A stretch of DNA of 64,000 nucleotides from Shinella sp. CPCC 101442 (GCF_024704725.1 NZ_JALIQS010000002.1:682001-746000); one strand, 5' to 3'. Numbered from the stretch's first letter, positions 16,603-25,639 are shown. Made by a program: numbers and translations. Notes: generated by a model not told the origin, from the sequence alone.

Positions 16603-17352
16603 ATGCGGGATAAATCGCTGATCTACTGGGCAACCATCGAGCATCACCGCTGGTGGCTCTGCCATGATCAAGTGTATCTGAACCTGCTTGCAAAGGAGGG
16701 GCAGCTTTCCCCATGGATAGTTCGATTGATTGCCAAAGCGTACGGGGTCAATCGCGGTATTCCCCGTGCGACGGATACTGGCCCAAGCGATCCTGCAGCA
16801 ACTGCAATCGCTGATGCTTTAGGCAACGCTGCACAACAATTCTCCGGCACACTTCCCCAGCGCTTTTCGGTTTGCGTCAACATATTGCGGCAACTGCCGC
16901 CCGGGATTCGGGGGGCCGAATCCGCAACCCCGAAGTTCGTTTCCGGGACAACGAAGCTCATGTGGTTTCTCAAGCCCGCAGGATGGACGATGTTTGATAG
17001 CTTTGCTGCCAACGCGCTCGGTATCGCGCGAGGAAAGAGCTCAGATCGCGCCCGTCTTTTCTACGCGGCACTAGAGAAGCAAGGTTTTGCTCAGAAATCA
17101 GAGGCGGGCAATGCGGTAATTCGGGCTTCAGGAATTCCCGAGCTCTACGCCGAACGTGTGATCGACAAGTACTTGTGGCTGGCCGGGTGCACGCAACAAA
17201 CTCGAGAAAAAGCCAAGGCCATTTGTGAAGCCTACCTCCAGGGCTTGCCGTCCAAACACGCGGAAGACCTTCAAGCGCTTGCGTCTGCTCTAGCGAATTT
17301 GCTCGGCGAAAATCCGTTCTCTGAAAACGGAGGCGAACCTTATGCGACCTGA
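16603..17352 (+). CDS. Unknown protein of the nuclease operon
   Basis: 249 residues from ATG 16603, with GGAG at 16586-16589; a GTG at 16594 is an alternative with tighter spacing. I do not recognise the family. It looks soluble and mainly helical. The most conspicuous segment is SGTTKLMWFLKPAGWTMFDS (about 116-135), with Lys/Trp/Asp residues that could form an active or binding site. No membrane segment, zinc cluster or P-loop is seen. Its stop overlaps the start of the next gene (17342), so it is translated as part of the operon and probably works with the restriction proteins. Confidence 0.75.
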   Translation: MRDKSLIYWATIEHHRWWLCHDQVYLNLLAKEGQLSPWIVRLIAKAYGVNRGIPRATDTGPSDPAATAIADALGNAAQQFSGTLPQRFSVCVNILRQLPPGIRGAESATPKFVSGTTKLMWFLKPAGWTMFDSFAANALGIARGKSSDRARLFYAALEKQGFAQKSEAGNAVIRASGIPELYAERVIDKYLWLAGCTQQTREKAKAICEAYLQGLPSKHAEDLQALASALANLLGENPFSENGGEPYAT

Positions 17353-17767
17353 GCCGCCGGCAGAGTGGACTAGAGCGGCTGTCGACGCAGCGCGCACCTT
17401 GAAGGCCCAAACGCGGTGGGATGCCAAGGAATGGCTGAAATCAACAAACGGGCGAAAAACGACGCGGAGTATCTATGCCATCCTGCAGCATGACCCCAAT
17501 CACGAGGACCCGTTTGGTGTCTACGTGGGGCATACCCATCACAGGCCGTTCGAGCGATATGCCGAGCACAGGAAAGGTGAAGGGTTCGCAGACGTACAGA
17601 AATTCCATGTTCGTCTTCTCCCGGAACTCTATCAGCATCTCAACCCAATGAAACCTGCCGAAGCCAAGGAAATGGAAAAGGCCCTCTGTGCCGCGCTACG
17701 GAGCGCAGGTATTGGATGGGTCACGATGGGCAGCAAGCGTCGCGCCTCAAAGGAGAAGAAACAATAA
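17342..17767 (+). CDS. Small GIY-YIG-like nuclease domain protein
   Basis: 141 residues; ATG 17342 overlaps the upstream stop by 11 bases. The core fits a divergent GIY-YIG fold: SIYAIL (43-48) in place of GIY, GVYVGHT (59-65) in place of YIG, an Arg/His region RPFERYAEH (68-76), and a later Glu in KEMEKAL (about 109-115) as possible metal ligand. GIY-YIG nucleases make single- or double-strand cuts and occur in restriction enzymes and homing endonucleases. The stop TAA shares one base with the next ATG (TAATG). The fold call rests on motif spacing; catalysis is unproven. Confidence 0.65.
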   Translation: MRPEPPAEWTRAAVDAARTLKAQTRWDAKEWLKSTNGRKTTRSIYAILQHDPNHEDPFGVYVGHTHHRPFERYAEHRKGEGFADVQKFHVRLLPELYQHLNPMKPAEAKEMEKALCAALRSAGIGWVTMGSKRRASKEKKQ

Positions 17768-20715
17768 TGGCCAAGACCCCGCGCGAAAAAGACGTCTCCA
17801 CCCTCACCCACGGCCAGGCGGTGCGGCTGAACAACCCGACGGCTGAGATGGCGTCGCTCTACGAGCAGCAGGTGGAAATGCTGGGCGATGGCGGACGCGA
17901 GATGCGGATTCCGCGTGACCGGCCGCTGGCGCATGGCGAGGAGCGGGATCGGGACATGGACCGCGATCCGCAGGTCATCTGGAATGGCGTGAAGATCAAG
18001 ATCACGCATGCGCAGATGAAGAAGCTGGCCGAGACCGGCGAGATCGAGATCGGCGACGCCCAGCTCGTCTGGCGCGGCAAGGACCGGCAGGATTGGTCCG
18101 ATCTCGTTGTCAACGCGCCGCCGCTCTATATCCAGGAAAAGGTGCATCCCAAGGCGATCATCGACGATCTCAAGCGCCGCACCAACAAGGCCCGCGAGGA
18201 GAAGTCGGACGCGCCTGACCTCTTCGCCGATTTTAACGGCATTGCCGATCCAGAGGCGCGCGCAGAATTCTACCAGCACACCAAACATTGGCAGAACCGC
18301 ATGATCCTCGGCGACTCGCTACAGGTGATGGCGAGCCTCGCCGAGCGGGAGGAGATGCGCGGCAAGGTGCAGTGCATCTTCTTTGACCCGCCTTATGGCA
18401 TCAAGTTCAATTCGAACTGGCAGGTCTCGACCATGAGTCGGGACGTGAAGGACGGGAAGAAGGAGGACGTCAGCCGCGAGCCGGAACAGGTGAAGGCCTT
18501 CCGCGACACATGGAAGGACGGCATCCACTCCTACCTCACCTATTTGCGCGAAAGGTTGATGGTCGCGCGGGAGCTTCTCACCGAAAGCGGTTCCATCTTC
18601 GTTCAGATCGGCGACGAGAATGTTCATCGCGTCCGTGCGTTGATGGATGAGGTATTTGGAGAAACGAACTTTGTTAGTCAGATAGCCTTCACCAAAGGGG
18701 CAGTCGGGTTGGGTGCTACCGGGCGGCTAGCTGCCAGGTTGGATTACTTACTATGGTTCAGCAAAAGCGGTCAGCCCAAATATCGTCAACTCTATGACCT
18801 GAAAGATGCTCAGGAGGACCCGAACTTCAATTGGGTACTTCTGCATAATGGGCAATTGGTGCGTCGATCTCAAGCCAGCGAAGTCGAGCTAAGAAATTCA
18901 AAGTTCGCGCAAGACGTTTCTCTCACAAAGCCAGGCCCAGGAGCAAAGTATGAGATTGAATTTGAAGGAAAGATGTTCAACTCTGGTGCCCGGTGGTGGG
19001 GAACACCTAAGGCGCAGTTGGCGCGGGCTATAAGATCAGGACGAATTATCCGGATTGGAAACTCGCTTCGCCACTTGAGGCTCTTAGAAGAATCTGGGTT
19101 AACGGCCCACGGCAATCTCTGGGCTGGATTCATCGGTCAAAATGCTCCGGTATATGTCGTTCAAACTAACACCCAAATTGTTGAGCGATGCATTTTGATG
19201 ACCACCGACCCTGGTGACATCGTATTCGACCCTACCTGCGGCTCTGGCACGTCTGCATATGTTTCGGAGCAGTGGGGGCGAAGGTGGATCACTACGGATA
19301 CTTCCCGTGTAGCGCTAGCGTTGGCTCGTACACGTCTCATGGCCGCAACTTACCCTTATTACCTACTCTTGGATTCCCAAGGAGGTCGAGCTAAAGAACA
19401 GGCCGTATCTGGCAAGATATTGGCTGACACGCCAATAATAAGTGATGTTCGGCAAGGTTTCGTGTACGAGCGCGCACCGCAGATTACGCTCAAAAGCATC
19501 GCTAACAATGCCGAGATCGATGTAATCTGGGAAAAGTGGCAGGAGGTGCTGGAACCGCTGCGCCGTCAGCTCAACGATGCACTTTCCACTGACTTCGAGG
19601 AATGGGATATCCCTCGCGATCTCGACGCTTGGCTGGATGGCAAGGACGGCCAAGCCAAGGCGCATCTCGTGACCGAAAAGGTGCGCAAGCTGCACGTCGG
19701 TTGGTGGGAAGGCCGGATCGCCCGGCAGAAGGAGATCGACGCCTCGATCGCCCGGGCCGCCGATGTCGCACTGCTCTATGACCGCCCTTATGAGGACAAG
19801 ACCAAGGTACGCGTCGCCGGGCCCTTCACGGTCGAGAGCCTGTCGCCGCATCGCGTCGTCGCCGCTCGCGAGGACACGCTGGGCGCGGAGCTATCCGCAT
19901 CCGGCGCGATCACGTCGCGCGCCTCGACCCCCGGCAACATGCCGGAAGCCGATTTCGGCGAGATGGTGCTCGCGCATCTGCGCAGCGCCGGCGTTCACCA
20001 GCAGGAGAAGCGCGACACGATCCACTTCAGCTCCATCGAGCCGTGGCCGGGGAACTATATCGCCGCCGAGGGCCGCTATGCCGATGGCGGCGCGGTGGAA
20101 AAGCGCGCGGCGATCCTGATCGGCCCGGAATTCGGCACGCTGACCCGCAGCCAGATCACCGCGTCCGCCCGCGAGGCCTCCGACGCCCGCTTCGACGTGC
20201 TGATCGCCTGCGCCTTCAATTTCGACGCCCAGGCGACTGACCTCAACCGGCTCGGCCCACTCGCCATCCTGAAGGCACGCATGAACCCCGACCTGCACAT
20301 GGCCGAGGACCTGAAGAACACCGGAAAGGGCAACCTCTTCGTCGTCTTCGGTGAGCCGGACGTCGAAATCCTCAATGCGCCCAGCGGCGAGATCAGGGTG
20401 AAGGTCCACGGCGTCGATGTCTTCGACCCCTCCACCGGCGAAATCCGCTCCGACGACGTCAAGGGCATCGCCGCCTGGTTCATCGACACCGATTACGACG
20501 AGGAGAGCTTCTTCATCCGCCACGCCTACTTCCTCGGCGCGAACGATCCCTACAAGTCGCTGAAGACCGCGCTGAAGGCGGAAATCGATCCAGATGCGTG
20601 GGAGACGCTTTATGCCGACACGTCGCGGCCGTTCGCTCGGCCGAGCACGGGGAGGATCGCGGTGAAGGTGATCAACCACTTCGGCGACGAGGTGTTGAAG
20701 GTGTTTGGGGTTTAG
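17767..20715 (+). CDS. Mod-type site-specific DNA methyltransferase
   Basis: 982 residues from ATG 17767, coupled to the previous stop. Motif order is that of beta-class N6-adenine/N4-cytosine methyltransferases: catalytic DPPYGIKFNSNW (from residue 207) precedes the AdoMet-binding DPTCGSGT (488-495), with the target-recognition region between them. About 450 further C-terminal residues are unlike classical Mod. It should protect host DNA from the Res encoded at 11622. Codon use changes sharply inside the gene: from about 18640 to 19500 it is AT-richer, with many TTG, TTA, ATA and AGA codons, while both flanks are GC-rich. This points to replacement of the recognition segment by recombination. 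Confidence 0.92.
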   Translation: MAKTPREKDVSTLTHGQAVRLNNPTAEMASLYEQQVEMLGDGGREMRIPRDRPLAHGEERDRDMDRDPQVIWNGVKIKITHAQMKKLAETGEIEIGDAQLVWRGKDRQDWSDLVVNAPPLYIQEKVHPKAIIDDLKRRTNKAREEKSDAPDLFADFNGIADPEARAEFYQHTKHWQNRMILGDSLQVMASLAEREEMRGKVQCIFFDPPYGIKFNSNWQVSTMSRDVKDGKKEDVSREPEQVKAFRDTWKDGIHSYLTYLRERLMVARELLTESGSIFVQIGDENVHRVRALMDEVFGETNFVSQIAFTKGAVGLGATGRLAARLDYLLWFSKSGQPKYRQLYDLKDAQEDPNFNWVLLHNGQLVRRSQASEVELRNSKFAQDVSLTKPGPGAKYEIEFEGKMFNSGARWWGTPKAQLARAIRSGRIIRIGNSLRHLRLLEESGLTAHGNLWAGFIGQNAPVYVVQTNTQIVERCILMTTDPGDIVFDPTCGSGTSAYVSEQWGRRWITTDTSRVALALARTRLMAATYPYYLLLDSQGGRAKEQAVSGKILADTPIISDVRQGFVYERAPQITLKSIANNAEIDVIWEKWQEVLEPLRRQLNDALSTDFEEWDIPRDLDAWLDGKDGQAKAHLVTEKVRKLHVGWWEGRIARQKEIDASIARAADVALLYDRPYEDKTKVRVAGPFTVESLSPHRVVAAREDTLGAELSASGAITSRASTPGNMPEADFGEMVLAHLRSAGVHQQEKRDTIHFSSIEPWPGNYIAAEGRYADGGAVEKRAAILIGPEFGTLTRSQITASAREASDARFDVLIACAFNFDAQATDLNRLGPLAILKARMNPDLHMAEDLKNTGKGNLFVVFGEPDVEILNAPSGEIRVKVHGVDVFDPSTGEIRSDDVKGIAAWFIDTDYDEESFFIRHAYFLGANDPYKSLKTALKAEIDPDAWETLYADTSRPFARPSTGRIAVKVINHFGDEVLKVFGV

Positions 20716-20717
20716 GT

Positions 20718-21530
20718 ATGGCCGAACCTATGCTGCCGTTTGAAGACCTGCGGATAGAGCTTCCCGACTACGTGAAAGAGGATGGCTCTGTCGCCTCCCA
20801 ACCATTCTCAAAATCCAGCCATACGTTTTTTCGCCGCGAAACTCTGAAAAGCGATGGCGAAGGCGTCGGTCTCCGCACGGATTATTTCAAGCAACATCTG
20901 GTGGCGATTTTCGAGAAGATCGGTCGTCCGGTCCCCTATCGTTTCACGGATCATCTCGGACGCAATCGCTCCATGGATGGCGGCTGCCTGAAGTTTGTCG
21001 GGCCTGATGGCCAGGACATCGCCGAGTTCGTGGAGTTGGGCGGATACATCGTTGCAGCCACCCCGAAACCAGCGCTTGTCGCACAATATGGCACGACCAA
21101 CCCGGCAGCGACTGATATCGAGCAATTGGAGAAAGACGGCAGTCTAAGCGTGACGGAACGCAAACAGCTGATAGATGCTCGACTTGGCCAAGGCAACTTC
21201 CGAAAGCAAGTGCTGGCATCTTGGCAAGACCGATGTGCGGTAACATCTTGCGAACTCTCCGTCGTTCTCAGAGCTTCGCACATCCTTCCGTGGCGGGATG
21301 CAGACAATGCCGAAAGGCTGGACCCGGAGAATGGCTTGCCGCTGATTGCAACGCTTGACGCGTTGTTTGATGCCGGCTTGATCTCGTTCTCCGACGACGG
21401 GCGGCTACTTTGCAGCTCTAGCTTGAAGGAATACCCTGACCTCGTGTCGCCAGGCTTGAAACTGCCGAGGTCTCCAAGCCCTAAGATGCGGACCTATCTC
21501 GACCGGCATCGCCGGCAACATGGATTTTGA
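20718..21530 (+). CDS. HNH endonuclease
   Basis: 270 residues from ATG 20718, two bases after the methyltransferase stop. The N-terminal about 150 residues are unassigned and may recognise DNA or a modified base. The C-terminal part has an HNH site: CAVTSC, then ASHILPW, then ENGLPLIATLDALFDAGLI, all within about 174-230. This pattern is common in restriction-type HNH enzymes. It overlaps the next gene by 11 bases. The substrate is unknown; being downstream of Mod and near GmrSD-like and Res genes, it is likely another nuclease arm of the same system. Confidence 0.85.
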   Translation: MAEPMLPFEDLRIELPDYVKEDGSVASQPFSKSSHTFFRRETLKSDGEGVGLRTDYFKQHLVAIFEKIGRPVPYRFTDHLGRNRSMDGGCLKFVGPDGQDIAEFVELGGYIVAATPKPALVAQYGTTNPAATDIEQLEKDGSLSVTERKQLIDARLGQGNFRKQVLASWQDRCAVTSCELSVVLRASHILPWRDADNAERLDPENGLPLIATLDALFDAGLISFSDDGRLLCSSSLKEYPDLVSPGLKLPRSPSPKMRTYLDRHRRQHGF

Positions 21531-22404
21531 TGATGGGCATCGCTGGAAAATCCAACATGTCATGGTCGGAACAGCGATGAGCAATGCTCCCTACAACGGA
21601 TATTCCTGGCAGCAGCGAGCACGCATCATTCCCGCCTATCGCAAGCTAACGGGAAAGCATGCGCCGTTCGAAGGTGAGGCCTGCGCCATGTGTAGCGATC
21701 CGAACCGACCGCCAGGAGAATGGCATTCGGAGGACTATTCCGAACCTTTCAGCTTCCAGCCGCCGCAATCATTCCCGCTTTGCAAACCCTGCCACACGCG
21801 GCTCCACAAGCGCTTCAAAGCCCCACGTGGTGAATGGCAACTCTTCTGCCACCATCTCGAAGCTGGTGGCTATGGCGCGGAGTTCGTAAATCTCCATGAT
21901 CTTGCCGAGCGGCGAGCACTGTGCGAACGGGTTGCATCCGGTGCTCCTATTGTATTCTCCCGCATTCGGCCGAAAGAGCCCGGGCCACACTGGTGGCAGA
22001 ATCTGACTCTCGATCCGGAATCTCTCGTAGCACCCTGGGCTCGACCACGCCCGTTGCGTCCCAGACCGGATCGCGACGCGTTCCTGGGAGCTTTCAAGGC
22101 TGTCGATCTCTCCGATCGCGAAATCACGTTGCTTCGCATTCATGCTGCATCGCCGCGCCGCACGGCAACAATGCGAACCCTTGCCCGTGAAGGACTGGCA
22201 AGCGATAGCTATCAGGCAGCTAACAGCGCTTATGGCGGACTTGCGAGAAGGTTGACGTCGCTTCTCGATTGGGAACCCGACTTGCGCGAGGATAAATCGC
22301 CTTTCTGGATGAGCGTCCTGGCCGAAGGCTGGACTCCTCCCGGACGCGAATTCGAATTGACAATGGTGCCATCGGCAGCGATGGCGGTGAGAGAGTTGAA
22401 ATGA
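21520..22404 (+). CDS. HNH-like zinc-binding protein
   Basis: 294 residues from ATG 21520 (in-frame ATGs at 21561 and 21576 are alternatives). Residues about 45-95 contain CAMC, then WHSEDY, then LCKPCHTRLHKRF, a four-cysteine zinc site with His residues reminiscent of HNH nucleases. The C-terminal half has a helical segment (from DREITLLRIHAASPRR to YGGLARRLTSLL) similar in style to a domain I have seen fused to HNH and 5-methylcytosine-dependent proteins; this is recognition without a search. Overlaps on both sides place it firmly in the operon. It may be a second HNH nuclease or a DNA-reading partner of the first. Confidence 0.7.
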   Translation: MDFDDGHRWKIQHVMVGTAMSNAPYNGYSWQQRARIIPAYRKLTGKHAPFEGEACAMCSDPNRPPGEWHSEDYSEPFSFQPPQSFPLCKPCHTRLHKRFKAPRGEWQLFCHHLEAGGYGAEFVNLHDLAERRALCERVASGAPIVFSRIRPKEPGPHWWQNLTLDPESLVAPWARPRPLRPRPDRDAFLGAFKAVDLSDREITLLRIHAASPRRTATMRTLAREGLASDSYQAANSAYGGLARRLTSLLDWEPDLREDKSPFWMSVLAEGWTPPGREFELTMVPSAAMAVRELK

Positions 22405-24500
22405 CCACCATACTCGCCGACAGCTTTACCGCATCCTTGGCCAAGCTGAGCAATGACGAACAGAAGCAGGTGAAGCTGACGGCGTTCGATCTGCAGACCG
22501 ATCCGAATCGGCCAGGCCTGCAGTTCCACAGGATCGATGCGTCCAAGGACCCGAACTTCTGGTCGGTGCGGGTCAATCGCGATCTCCGGATCATCATCCA
22601 CAAGACCGGCGACAGCGTCATGCTTGCCTACGTCGACCACCACGACGACGCCTACAAGTGGGCAGAACGACGGAGAATCGAGACCCATCCGCGCACAGGT
22701 GCACTTCAGATCGTCGAAGTGCGTGAACGGGTCGAAGAGATCGTGATCCAGCCGGCGCCGGCGCGACAGCCAGAGTTGCCGTTCCTCGTTCAGGCAACGC
22801 CATCGGCTTCTGCTTTGCCGCTGTTTTCAAGACTGTCAACCGACGACGCATTGTCGATCGGGGTCCCCGAGGACTGGATCAAGGATGTCCTCGGTGCAAG
22901 CGAAGACAAATTCTTCACGCTTGCTAATCATCTACCCCAGGAAGCAGCCGAGGCTTTGCTGGAATATGCGGCAACGGGTGTCCTCAGTAAGCCGACTCCG
23001 CCGGCTACCTCCGATCCTTATAGCCATCCCGATGCTCAACGGCGGTTTCGTATTCTGGAAGGGCATGAGGAGCTGGCGGCGGCGCTCGACCAGCCATTCG
23101 AGAAATGGGCAGTCTTCCTTCATCCATCGCAGAAGGCGTTGGTGGATCGAGACTTCTCCGGACCGGTGCGCGTGGTCGGCTCGGCCGGCACCGGAAAGAC
23201 CGTGGTCGCCTTGCACCGCGCCGCTCGCATTCTCCGCAACGAGCCTCAGGCGAAGCTGCTCTTGACGACCTTCTCGGAGCCGCTTGCCGCCGCGCTGAAG
23301 CGCAAGCTTGGCGTGCTCCTTGCCGACACCCCCTCTCTCGCCGACAGGGTGACCATATCGTCCTTCGAACAAGCGGCAGCTGACCTGTTCGCGCTCATGA
23401 CGGGTCGGAAGGCCTATCTGGTCAGTCGGGAGAAACTGAGGGCACTTATCACCGACGCGGCGAATGCTGGCAGCATGACGAAATACACGCCGCAGTTCCT
23501 GAATTCCGAGTGGGAGCACGTCATCGACGCCTGGCAAATCGATAGCGCCGAAACCTATGCAACTGTGCCGCGGATGGGGCGTAAGAATCGACTTGGTGCG
23601 AAACAGCGCGATGAACTCTGGACAGTGTTCGCGGATGTTCGCAGGCAATTGCGCGAAAAGGCGCTGTTGACCGCTGCCGACCTGTTCACTGTGGTTACCG
23701 ACCACTTCCGGGACCGCGCAGACAGGCCCTATACGCATGTAGTCGTCGATGAAGCCCAGGACCTCGGCGTCGCCGAACTGCGGTTCCTGAACGCCATTGT
23801 GCCCAACCGACCGGACTCGCTTTTCTTCGCCGGGGACATCGGCCAGCGCATCTTCCAGCAGCCATTTTCCTGGAAGGGGCTGGGTACTGACGTGCGTGGG
23901 CGGTCGTTCACGCTCAAGATCAACTATCGCACCTCGCATCAGATTAGAAGGATGGCGGACAGGCTGCTTCCCGAAAGCATCCGGGACGTCGACGGTGAGG
24001 AGGATCAGCGCAAGGGTACGGTATCAGTCTTCGATGGCGTTGATCCTGTTATCGTCGTCGCACCGACAATCGAGGAGGAAGCTGCGGCGGCCTCGCAATT
24101 CCTCCGCAACCTTTTGGAACAGGGAATAAGTCCCAACGAGATCGGCATCTTCTGCCGATCGAACGACCAGATCGCTCGTGCATCGAAGGTCGCCGAACTG
24201 GCAGCCGTCGGCACAGTTTCATCGCTCGCCGGGCGAGGCCCCGAAGAGGCAGTGCTCATCGGTACGATGCATCTAGCAAAAGGTTTGGAATTCCGTGCTG
24301 TCTTGATCGTCGCCTGCGATGAAGGGGTCCTGCCGCTGGCGGCGCGGATCAACGACGTCTCCGACGAGTTCGAGTTGGACGAAGTCGTGGCGACAGAGCG
24401 ACAATTGCTCTACGTCGCCGCAACCCGCGCCCGGGACCATCTCTTCGTCTCCGCGGTTGGGCCCGGTTCAGAGTTCCTGGAGGACTTGCTTCACGTTTGA
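22401..24500 (+). CDS. UvrD-type helicase with N-terminal ParE/RelE-like domain
   Basis: 699 residues; the start overlaps the previous stop by 4 bases. Residues 1 to about 75 look like a RelE/ParE fold (segment GLQFHRIDASKDPNFWSVRV and a following RDLRIIIH). The rest is a superfamily 1A helicase: GSAGTGKT (260-267), DEAQD (450-454), an INYRTSHQIRR motif, GTMHLAKGLEF and LLYVAATRARDHLFV near the end. Such enzymes unwind or process DNA ends. As last gene of the nuclease operon it may process cut phage DNA; the toxin-like domain may be a structural or RNA-binding element. The operon appears to end here; the next gene is convergent. Confidence 0.85.
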   Translation: MTTILADSFTASLAKLSNDEQKQVKLTAFDLQTDPNRPGLQFHRIDASKDPNFWSVRVNRDLRIIIHKTGDSVMLAYVDHHDDAYKWAERRRIETHPRTGALQIVEVRERVEEIVIQPAPARQPELPFLVQATPSASALPLFSRLSTDDALSIGVPEDWIKDVLGASEDKFFTLANHLPQEAAEALLEYAATGVLSKPTPPATSDPYSHPDAQRRFRILEGHEELAAALDQPFEKWAVFLHPSQKALVDRDFSGPVRVVGSAGTGKTVVALHRAARILRNEPQAKLLLTTFSEPLAAALKRKLGVLLADTPSLADRVTISSFEQAAADLFALMTGRKAYLVSREKLRALITDAANAGSMTKYTPQFLNSEWEHVIDAWQIDSAETYATVPRMGRKNRLGAKQRDELWTVFADVRRQLREKALLTAADLFTVVTDHFRDRADRPYTHVVVDEAQDLGVAELRFLNAIVPNRPDSLFFAGDIGQRIFQQPFSWKGLGTDVRGRSFTLKINYRTSHQIRRMADRLLPESIRDVDGEEDQRKGTVSVFDGVDPVIVVAPTIEEEAAAASQFLRNLLEQGISPNEIGIFCRSNDQIARASKVAELAAVGTVSSLAGRGPEEAVLIGTMHLAKGLEFRAVLIVACDEGVLPLAARINDVSDEFELDEVVATERQLLYVAATRARDHLFVSAVGPGSEFLEDLLHV

Positions 24501-24651
24501 TCGGATTGTCTCCGCCCGCGATTCCTCTGCAAACGCCGTGATCGGGAGTAATGGGGGGAAGACGTTGGGCAATAAAGGAACGCCGTTTGCGGGAGGATGC
24601 TGCAAGCCTTCAGGGGAAGCGAACTGACATCGCGGCACCGCGCCATCAACG

Positions 24652-24987
24652 TCATGGCTGGCAGACCGTAGGCTGAGACTTGAGATGCCATTTAGGCCGG
24701 AACGGAAACAGGCCATCCGAGTACCGATCGGCCAGCTCCTCGAAGACATCCTCGCTTTCGCGGACATCGAAGCCCTGGCGTTCCAGCTCGCCGACGATGG
24801 CTTCGCTGAGCTTATCGAGGGCGAGCCGCGCATCTTCTCGTCCCTGAGCGGCCGTGATCATCTGCCAGAGCAGCACCCTCGCGAAATCGTCGCGAGACGG
24901 CCGACGTCGGACCTTGGCCGCATCCCTCACTCGCTGCTGCCGGGCGACCTGTTCTGCATTGCGTTGTTTCTTCGATTTCCGGGGCAT
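24652..24987 (-). CDS. Small conserved-type hypothetical protein
   Basis: 111 residues from ATG 24987, with a good AAGGAGA ribosome site 6-7 bases upstream. The N-terminus is very basic (MPRKSKKQRNAEQVARQQR). The rest is a helical, charged region with an ELERQGFDVRESEDVFEELA segment. No family recognised; basic tail plus helices could mean nucleic-acid binding. It is transcribed towards the UvrD gene, so it is not part of the nuclease operon. It lies in a mostly non-coding stretch before the split FtsH cluster. Confidence 0.6.
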   Translation of the reverse strand: MPRKSKKQRNAEQVARQQRVRDAAKVRRRPSRDDFARVLLWQMITAAQGREDARLALDKLSEAIVGELERQGFDVRESEDVFEELADRYSDGLFPFRPKWHLKSQPTVCQP

Positions 24988-25639
24988 TGCCTGTCTCCTT
25001 GTTTTGGAGCCTCAGCCTCGGTGCCGGCCATGCAAGGGACAAGCGTCGTCTGCCTATGTTGACATTTCGGACAGGGAGGGCTGGCTCGTCTCCAATCGTC
25101 AGCCAGACGGCTTCGGCCTGCAAACGCGGTTTGCCGGAATCACCGATTGGGACTTTGGCAACGAGAGAACTGGAACAGGAATCGCGGAAGGGTAAATTGA
25201 GATGATGTGTTTCGAGTTGCCCGGAACGTAGACCAAGGCATGGTACTTTGATCTGACGGGAGTTGATTTACAGACGATTTGATCCGGCTTGACGCGCTTT
25301 GTCGCCACGTTGAGATGCTGGCTTCGGGGGTGGAAAGCATCACAACTTTCGACAACGTACCCTGAGGCCTGTCCAGCCAACTCTTTGGCTAGATTGTGGT
25401 GAGGCATCGAGGGTTCACTCCATGCGCCTCGTCATCGTCCTCTTGCAGCCGACGCCACCTTCGACGGCTGCCGATTGCGGGTCACCCGAACTCGTCCCAA
25501 CGGTGCCGGTACCGGGGCGGAAATCGAACGGCCGCAGATCGCAATCGATTTCCGCGATGTTGGAATCGGCATTCGGGAACTAGGAATCGGAGTGGCGCCG
25601 GTCGGAATCGCGGTTTCGGAGCCGCCCCGTTGGTTTTCG
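24988..25639. other. Gene-poor region with tandem 21-bp repeats
   Basis: About 650 bp between the small gene and the M41 peptidase stop. No open frame is convincing; a 102-codon minus-strand frame (25099-25407) has a plausible GGAG but no recognisable features. The region contains the 21-bp repeat array (25520-25624) and an 11-bp inverted repeat GCGGAAATCGA / TCGATTTCCGC (25517-25527 and 25545-25555). It could hold a replication, partition or regulatory locus of the island. Confidence 0.5.
25520..25624 (+). repeat. Five tandem 21-bp iteron-like units
   Basis: Units start at 25520, 25541, 25562, 25583 and 25604, exactly 21 bp apart, each opening with a form of GGAATCG (GAAATCG, GCAATCG, then three exact). 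The rest of each unit is degenerate. The last three contain GAATC, a GANTC site for CcrM. In the plus frame the units read as seven-residue blocks beginning E/A/G-I, so a decayed repetitive coding sequence is the alternative. Confidence 0.6.

Noticed and set aside
25520-25624. CRISPR array
   Set aside because: The 21-bp units are contiguous, degenerate and lack spacers, and no cas genes are seen.
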